Positions 60,110 through 64,000 of a stretch of 64,000 bases of DNA are shown here, one piece after another. How positions within the stretch are numbered: position 1 is the first letter of the stretch; each line of letters opens with the position of its first letter. The notes beneath the pieces are model-generated. The model made no database searches. It was not told the DNA's origin and was given only the letters and a program-made list of their open reading frames with translations. Source of the stretch: Flavihumibacter sp. UBA7668 (GTDB taxonomy: Bacteria > Bacteroidota > Bacteroidia > Chitinophagales > Chitinophagaceae); contig NZ_DLHM01000007.1 in the NCBI RefSeq assembly GCF_002483205.1, positions 682,001 through 746,000 on the forward strand, given 5' to 3'. The position numbers were made by a program, and so were the translations under genes.

Positions 60110-60540
60110 GGTTTAAGGAAAATTCAATCGAGTAAATCTAATATGCTATATTTAATTTACTCAAAATTGATTTCCCCAAATTATCCCCTTTTATAAAACC
60201 AGAAATTCAAAATCGATTGTAAAAATTGAAAAGATTTTCAATATAAAATTTACTGCCTGTAAAGAATCTGGGAAGCATCGTATCAACGCCAGATAATTAT
60301 TAAATTTTGGAGCGTTTTAAATCGCTTTTATAAGTTAAAAATAGAGTCTAAAAAATAATAGTTGGATGATTAATGCTGTATTATCAATAACTATACCATC
60401 GGCTGTAACCATTGATTTTACTGGTATTTTGGGAAACTGGTAAAAGCATTAACATTTCTATAATACATTTCTGGCACAATGATTGGATTTACTATCCTGT
60501 CATCAAACAATTCATTTATCCAATTAAAAAAATCATGAGT
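60110..60540. other. AT-rich intergenic region
   Basis: A 431-bp gap between divergent genes. Apart from the inverted repeat near 60130-60162 I see only AT-rich sequence. A frame opens at 60412 ahead of the next gene, but its first 41 codons lack family-like sequence and are not taken as coding. Confidence 0.45.
60130..60162. promoter_or_regulatory. Inverted repeat upstream of the DUF4143 gene
   Basis: GAGTAAAT (60130-60137) and ATTTACTC (60155-60162), 17 bp apart, with extra pairing of the flanks (TCAAT / ATTGA). It begins 20 bp upstream of the start codon. Confidence 0.4.
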
Positions 60541-60858
60541 ATGAAAAAGTTACAAATTACCGCCTTAGCGCTTGGAATTGCAACAGTTAGTTTATTTTCT
60601 TTTAAAGATGTAAATACTGCCACTGTGAAAGGGACTGTAAGTCCGGCTGAAGGAGCTACCCAGGCATGGGCTTTATCCTCAGTTGATACTGTTAAAGCTC
60701 CGATTGCAAACGGTGCTTTTGAGCTCAAGAACATGAAAGCTGGTACCTATCAGATTGTAATTGAGGCAGTTGCACCTTACAAGAACACTGCTAAGGATGG
60801 TGTAGAAGTAGCAGAAGGTGCTACAGTTGATGTAGGCGAAATCAAGCTGAATCAATAA
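60541..60858 (+). CDS. Small exported protein with carboxypeptidase-regulatory-like beta fold
   Basis: A 105-residue secreted protein: signal peptide (MKKLQITALALGIATVSLFSF), then a single Ig-like beta domain (ATVKGTVSPAEGATQAWALSSVDTVKAPIANGAFELKNMKAGTYQIVIEAVAPYKNTAKDGVEVAEGATVDVGEIKL). This matches the carboxypeptidase D regulatory-like fold, common as repeat units of Bacteroidota surface proteins but here alone. The start is ATG 60541 (ATG 60535 possible). A terminator follows. Function unknown. Confidence 0.78.
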   Translation: MKKLQITALALGIATVSLFSFKDVNTATVKGTVSPAEGATQAWALSSVDTVKAPIANGAFELKNMKAGTYQIVIEAVAPYKNTAKDGVEVAEGATVDVGEIKLNQ

Positions 60859-60902
60859 GTTAAATTCGTGCTCATTGAGTGCGGATGTGCTACCTTGAGT
60901 AT

Positions 60903-60933
60903 AACCGGTATCGCTAAGGCGTGCCGGTTTTTT
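60903..60933 (+). terminator. Terminator after the small exported protein
   Basis: AACCGG / CCGGTT stem with inner CGC/GCG pairing, followed by a run of T residues. Confidence 0.75.
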
Positions 60934-61048
60934 AATTTTATACCAGTTCTGTTAATCAACCGATTGCGTCAATTGTGTTGGCGAGGAAGATCTACCACCT
61001 ATTCGATCTAACTTTCCACTTCAATATTTGTAATATCAATTGACTCTT

Positions 61049-62785
61049 ATGCTTTTCATTCAACGCCTGTTTGTTTGTCTCGGGATTTTTATCTTTTTGC
61101 TTTCTGGTTGTGTGCAACCTGGTGATGCAGGATTTATTTCCACTGATATAAGGCTAGTAAATACTCAATCACAAGAGAAAGATTCAGCAGTTAATCCAAT
61201 TTTCCATGATGGGCAGGTTATTGACGTGAAAAATGTATATAGCAATAATCATCTAAAAGAAAAACAGAAGATCTCGGCCTGGAGAGGAGAACGTGTTCAT
61301 GTACAGGTGGCTATGAAAACTACTGCCACAAAAGAAAAGCAACTATTTTCGTTGAGCCTGTCTCCTTTGGTAAATGCAAAAGGGGATAGTATTTCTACCA
61401 GGCAGATCAAAATCCGTAGCATAGGGGAAGTTCTTACGGATGAATTCCATGGAGGGTGCGGGTATCGCAAAGACCCAGCAGCTTTTGCATCTTCCCTTGT
61501 TACGGACCCTTTGCTAAATCAAAGTGAAATAAAGGCCGACAGCGTTGCTTTTTTCTGGATCACTATTCAGGTTCCGGAAGAAACTAAGGCAGACTCCTAT
61601 ACTTCCACTATAAAAACGAGTACCGGAGTAAACCTCCTGTTACAAATTGATGTAAAACAACGGATTTTACCTCCGCCAGCTCAGTGGTCATTTGATCTGG
61701 ACTTATGGCAACATCCTGCGGCAATTGCAAGGGTTCATAATGTACCGCTATGGTCAGATGATCACTATGCAGCCATGAGACCCTATTATGAGGAACTTGC
61801 GGCAGCGGGCCAAAAAAATATCACGGCCTCAATAGTTCATGAGCCCTGGGGTCACCAAACATTTGATGATTTTCCATCCCTGATTAAATGGACTAAAACT
61901 AAAGCAGGAACATGGACCTATGATTTCACCCGATTTGACCAATATGTTGAATTCGTAATGAATTGCGGAATAAAAGAGCGAATAAATTGTTATTCAATTA
62001 TCCCCTGGAAAATGATGGTTCGTTATTATGATGAAAATTTGGGAAGAGATACCAGTGTTGCAACGGAGATAAATACTCCAGCCTATGCAGCAACCTGGAA
62101 ACCAATGTTGCAGGCGTTTACCCAACATCTGAAAGAAAAGGACTGGTTTTCTATCACAACAATAGCTATGGATGAACGACCAATGCCAGCTATGCAAAAA
62201 GCTATTGGCTTATTAAAATCAATTGATCCCGACTGGAAGATTGCCCTTGCAGGTGATTATCACCCTGAAATAGAAGCTGATATATTTGATTATTGCGTGG
62301 CATCCCGCTGGATTCTGGATTCAGCAGTGTTGAATAAAAGAAAGCTTTCAGGTAAGCCAACAACCGTTTATACCTGTTGCACCGAAGAATACCCCAATGG
62401 TTTTAGTTTTTCACCACCAGCAGAACATGTTTACCTGGGTTGGTATGCACAGGCAAAAGGATTTACTGGCTATCTGCGCTGGGCGTACAATAGCTGGACA
62501 AAATCACCATTGGAAGACAGCCGGTTTACGGCCTGGCCAGCAGGAGACACGTATCAGGTTTATCCTGGCCCGGTTAGCAGTATCCGATTTGAAAAATTGA
62601 TTGAGGGCATACAGGACTTTGAAAAAATCAGGATCCTTAAGGAGGAATTCGTTAAAAATAACGACCAGGAAAAGTTGAATAAATTGAATGAGCTAATGAG
62701 TGAATTTGAAATAAGTGATCTGAGTAAAAATTCTGCACGTTCAATTATTGAAGCAAGTAAAAAGAAACTCATGGAACTTGAATAA
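61049..62785 (+). CDS. DUF4091 / GH123-like lipoprotein glycoside hydrolase
   Basis: A 578-residue lipoprotein (lipobox LSGC near 20). The N-terminal beta domain (about 40-210) is followed by the DUF4091 catalytic-type barrel: WSFDLDLWQHPAAIARVHNVPLWSDDHY, KERINCYSIIPW, and the probable acidic pair D375-E376 in TTIAMDERPMPAMQ, then AGFTGYLRWAYNSWTKSPLEDSRF-like stretch and VSSIRFEKLIEGIQDFEKIRIL. GH123 enzymes cleave N-acetylgalactosaminides by substrate-assisted catalysis with such a DE pair; the exact substrate here is unknown. ATG 61049 taken. A GH16 gene follows after 13 bp. Confidence 0.82.
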   Translation: MLFIQRLFVCLGIFIFLLSGCVQPGDAGFISTDIRLVNTQSQEKDSAVNPIFHDGQVIDVKNVYSNNHLKEKQKISAWRGERVHVQVAMKTTATKEKQLFSLSLSPLVNAKGDSISTRQIKIRSIGEVLTDEFHGGCGYRKDPAAFASSLVTDPLLNQSEIKADSVAFFWITIQVPEETKADSYTSTIKTSTGVNLLLQIDVKQRILPPPAQWSFDLDLWQHPAAIARVHNVPLWSDDHYAAMRPYYEELAAAGQKNITASIVHEPWGHQTFDDFPSLIKWTKTKAGTWTYDFTRFDQYVEFVMNCGIKERINCYSIIPWKMMVRYYDENLGRDTSVATEINTPAYAATWKPMLQAFTQHLKEKDWFSITTIAMDERPMPAMQKAIGLLKSIDPDWKIALAGDYHPEIEADIFDYCVASRWILDSAVLNKRKLSGKPTTVYTCCTEEYPNGFSFSPPAEHVYLGWYAQAKGFTGYLRWAYNSWTKSPLEDSRFTAWPAGDTYQVYPGPVSSIRFEKLIEGIQDFEKIRILKEEFVKNNDQEKLNKLNELMSEFEISDLSKNSARSIIEASKKKLMELE

Positions 62786-62798
62786 ACAAAGTCCTATT

Positions 62799-63611
62799 AT
62801 GAAAAATCTCCTGCATCTTTTCCTTACCTCTGCAACCATACTGCTGTTGACAGGATTGATTTCCTGTCGCAGCAGTCAAACTGTATCTGCAACAGATAGT
62901 CGGTTTAAAAATTTGATCTGGAGCGATGAGTTTAGTCAGCCCTCCTTGGATACTACAAAGTGGACCAGAATTTCAGCTAACCAGGCCGATTGGGGTCGAC
63001 ATATGACCAAAGAAGACAAGGTTTTCGGATGGGAAAATGGTATTTTGATTCTAAAAGGAATCCGAAACCCAGATACCAGTAAAGATAAGCGTCCATTTCT
63101 AACCGGTGGTATTTATACGAAGGACAAGTTTAGCTGGACCTATGGGAGAATTGATATTCGTGCTAAACTGGAAGAAGCGCAAGGGGCATGGCCTGCATTC
63201 TGGATGCTAGGTGCTAACACAGTTCATGGGAAATATCCACGAAATGGAGAAATTGATATAATGGAACACCTCAGTTTTGAAGACAGTATTTACCAGACGG
63301 TCCATTCCTATTATACATTAGAGCTGAACGAAAAAAAGAATCCCCCTCATTATGGAAAAGCAGCCATTAACCGAAATGAGTTTAATGTATTTAGTTTGGA
63401 ATGGACACCGGAATTTCTAGCTTTTAAACTTAATGGGAAAGAGACATTCCGATACCCGCGTTTGGCAGGTGTGGATCCAAGCCAATGGCCGTTTGATCAG
63501 CCGTTTTATTTATTGCTTGATCAGCAGTTAGGAGGTTCATGGGTAGGAAAAGTTAATGCTGAGCAATTACCAGTTAATATTTATGTGGACTGGGTTAGAA
63601 TTTACCAATAG
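62799..63611 (+). CDS. GH16 family lipoprotein glycoside hydrolase
   Basis: A 270-residue endo-glucanase/galactanase-type enzyme with a lipoprotein signal (lipobox LISC). The catalytic motif is GEIDIMEH, with nucleophile E151, D153 and acid/base E156. Conserved surroundings: LIWSDEF, TGGIYTKDKFSWTYGRIDIRAKLEEAQGAWPAFWMLG and YVDWVRIYQ at the end. Related enzymes split beta-1,3-glucan (laminarin) or other algal and plant glycans. Co-transcribed with the DUF4091 gene; no SusCD pair is present nearby. ATG 62799 used. Confidence 0.93.
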   Translation: MKNLLHLFLTSATILLLTGLISCRSSQTVSATDSRFKNLIWSDEFSQPSLDTTKWTRISANQADWGRHMTKEDKVFGWENGILILKGIRNPDTSKDKRPFLTGGIYTKDKFSWTYGRIDIRAKLEEAQGAWPAFWMLGANTVHGKYPRNGEIDIMEHLSFEDSIYQTVHSYYTLELNEKKNPPHYGKAAINRNEFNVFSLEWTPEFLAFKLNGKETFRYPRLAGVDPSQWPFDQPFYLLLDQQLGGSWVGKVNAEQLPVNIYVDWVRIYQ

Positions 63612-63629
63612 GCTAAGCTATTAGATAAA

Positions 63630-63659
63630 GAAAAAGGGCCAAATTGAAGGCCCTTTTTC
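63630..63659. terminator. Bidirectional terminator after the GH16 gene
   Basis: Perfect 11-bp stem GAAAAAGGGCC / GGCCCTTTTTC with an 8-base loop, between the converging GH16 and GreA-like genes. Confidence 0.9.
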
Positions 63660-63701
63660 AGTTGTTGAACAAAATGTATGAATTACATTTTAATCTAAGC
63701 A

Positions 63702-64000
63702 CTAGAGTGACTCAATCGGATTAACTACCGAGAGTATAAAATAATAGCGATTTCCTTTTCCGGTTGGCCAGATTAGTTCATCACCACTTTGCATACCCCA
63801 TAATGCTGCTCCCATCGGACGGAAAACACTATCACTATGAAAAGCTGTTGAGCCAGTTTCAGGAAGGTTTAATCGGTAACTGAAATTCTGTTTCGCCACC
63901 TGGTCTCGTAGCAGAATGTTGGAATGAATTCTTGCTACTCCGGTAGGAAAATTTATACCATCTAAAATGGAAGCTGTTTTAATTTTTTCCTGCAGGGTAT
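63702..64000 (-). CDS. GreA/GreB family transcription elongation factor (5' end cut by window)
   Basis: The frame is open to the window edge; 98 C-terminal residues are visible. The end, STAFHSDSVFRPMGAALWGMQSGDELIWPTGKGNRYYFILSVVNP, is the GreA/GreB C-terminal FKBP-like domain (consensus SPLGxALLGxxxGDEV followed by a W/basic-rich strand). Upstream residues (EKIKTASILDGINFPTGVARIHSNILLRD) continue in frame. The N-terminal coiled coil that would define GreA versus a Gfh-type or Rnk-type protein is outside the window. Confidence 0.8.
   Translation of the reverse strand, partial: TLQEKIKTASILDGINFPTGVARIHSNILLRDQVAKQNFSYRLNLPETGSTAFHSDSVFRPMGAALWGMQSGDELIWPTGKGNRYYFILSVVNPIESL

Noticed and set aside
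60412..60540. Longer start of the small exported protein
   Set aside because: The extension would place a signal peptide 43 residues inside the protein; the ATG at 60541 gives a normal one.

Overview
The window looks like chromosomal DNA from a Bacteroidota member, most likely a Chitinophagaceae-type organism. The evidence is: many upstream regions carry the phylum's TAnnTTTG -7 promoter element; Shine-Dalgarno sites are essentially absent; and several proteins belong to families typical of the phylum (DUF2480, DUF5606, the DUF2007 protein, SurA/PpiD-type folding factor, LytS/LytTR pair, GH16 and DUF4091 lipoproteins). Base composition is moderate and the gene content is housekeeping plus metabolism. 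I see no prophage, IS element, integrase, CRISPR array, rRNA or tRNA.

Layout. 1-9.8 kb: an AddAB-like recombination nuclease pair (first gene cut by the window edge), dGTPase, and a minus-strand feoA-nadD-serine hydrolase group. 9.3-17.4 kb: ybeY, a non-coding gap holding two ParB-type parS sites, mnmG, a DEAD-box helicase, nadA, and an AT-rich 657-bp gap with a cluster of DnaA boxes, then ppiD. The parS pair, the DnaA-box gap, mnmG and nearby dnaN together suggest that the replication origin region is here. 17.4-24.3 kb: DUF2480, then a minus-strand dnaN-DUF2007-desaturase-kdsB run, then recX-omega amidase-nagA-dps. 24.3-38.9 kb: S41 peptidase, thiL, inositol-phosphatase, GT2 and GH3 proteins, CorA, LysE, MtgA, a GT39 transferase, a nicotinamide riboside salvage pair (PnuC plus NadR-like kinase), a saccharopine dehydrogenase-like protein and OsmC.

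38.9-44.8 kb: a tightly overlapping 5-oxoprolinase operon (pxpBCA) with its probable NRAMP-fold transporter, co-linear with an Nfu protein; then a metal-handling locus (MerC divergent from SCO-Fur) with a palindrome placed inside the MerC promoter. 44.8-51.3 kb: a candidate small RNA, an M3 peptidase, DUF5606, a LytTR two-component system and four small accessory genes. 51.4-64 kb: DUF1579, a PfkB kinase, a DsbA-like protein, a GNAT-nitrilase fusion, polA, a degenerate DUF4143 ATPase, two carbohydrate-active lipoproteins and a GreA/GreB-type fragment at the edge.

The least expected signals are short repeats. One family is a GC-rich 14-bp iteron that has entered two neighbouring coding sequences in frame, giving the same foreign peptide in an amidase and in NagA, with degenerate copies in two intergenic gaps. 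A second family (TGTCAGACAGG / TGTTAGAAC) abuts stop codons at three places and in one case forms a 115-bp hairpin. A third is a purine-only minisatellite in front of polA, with similar tracts elsewhere. All assignments come from reading the sequence and translated frames only; no database or folding program was run.
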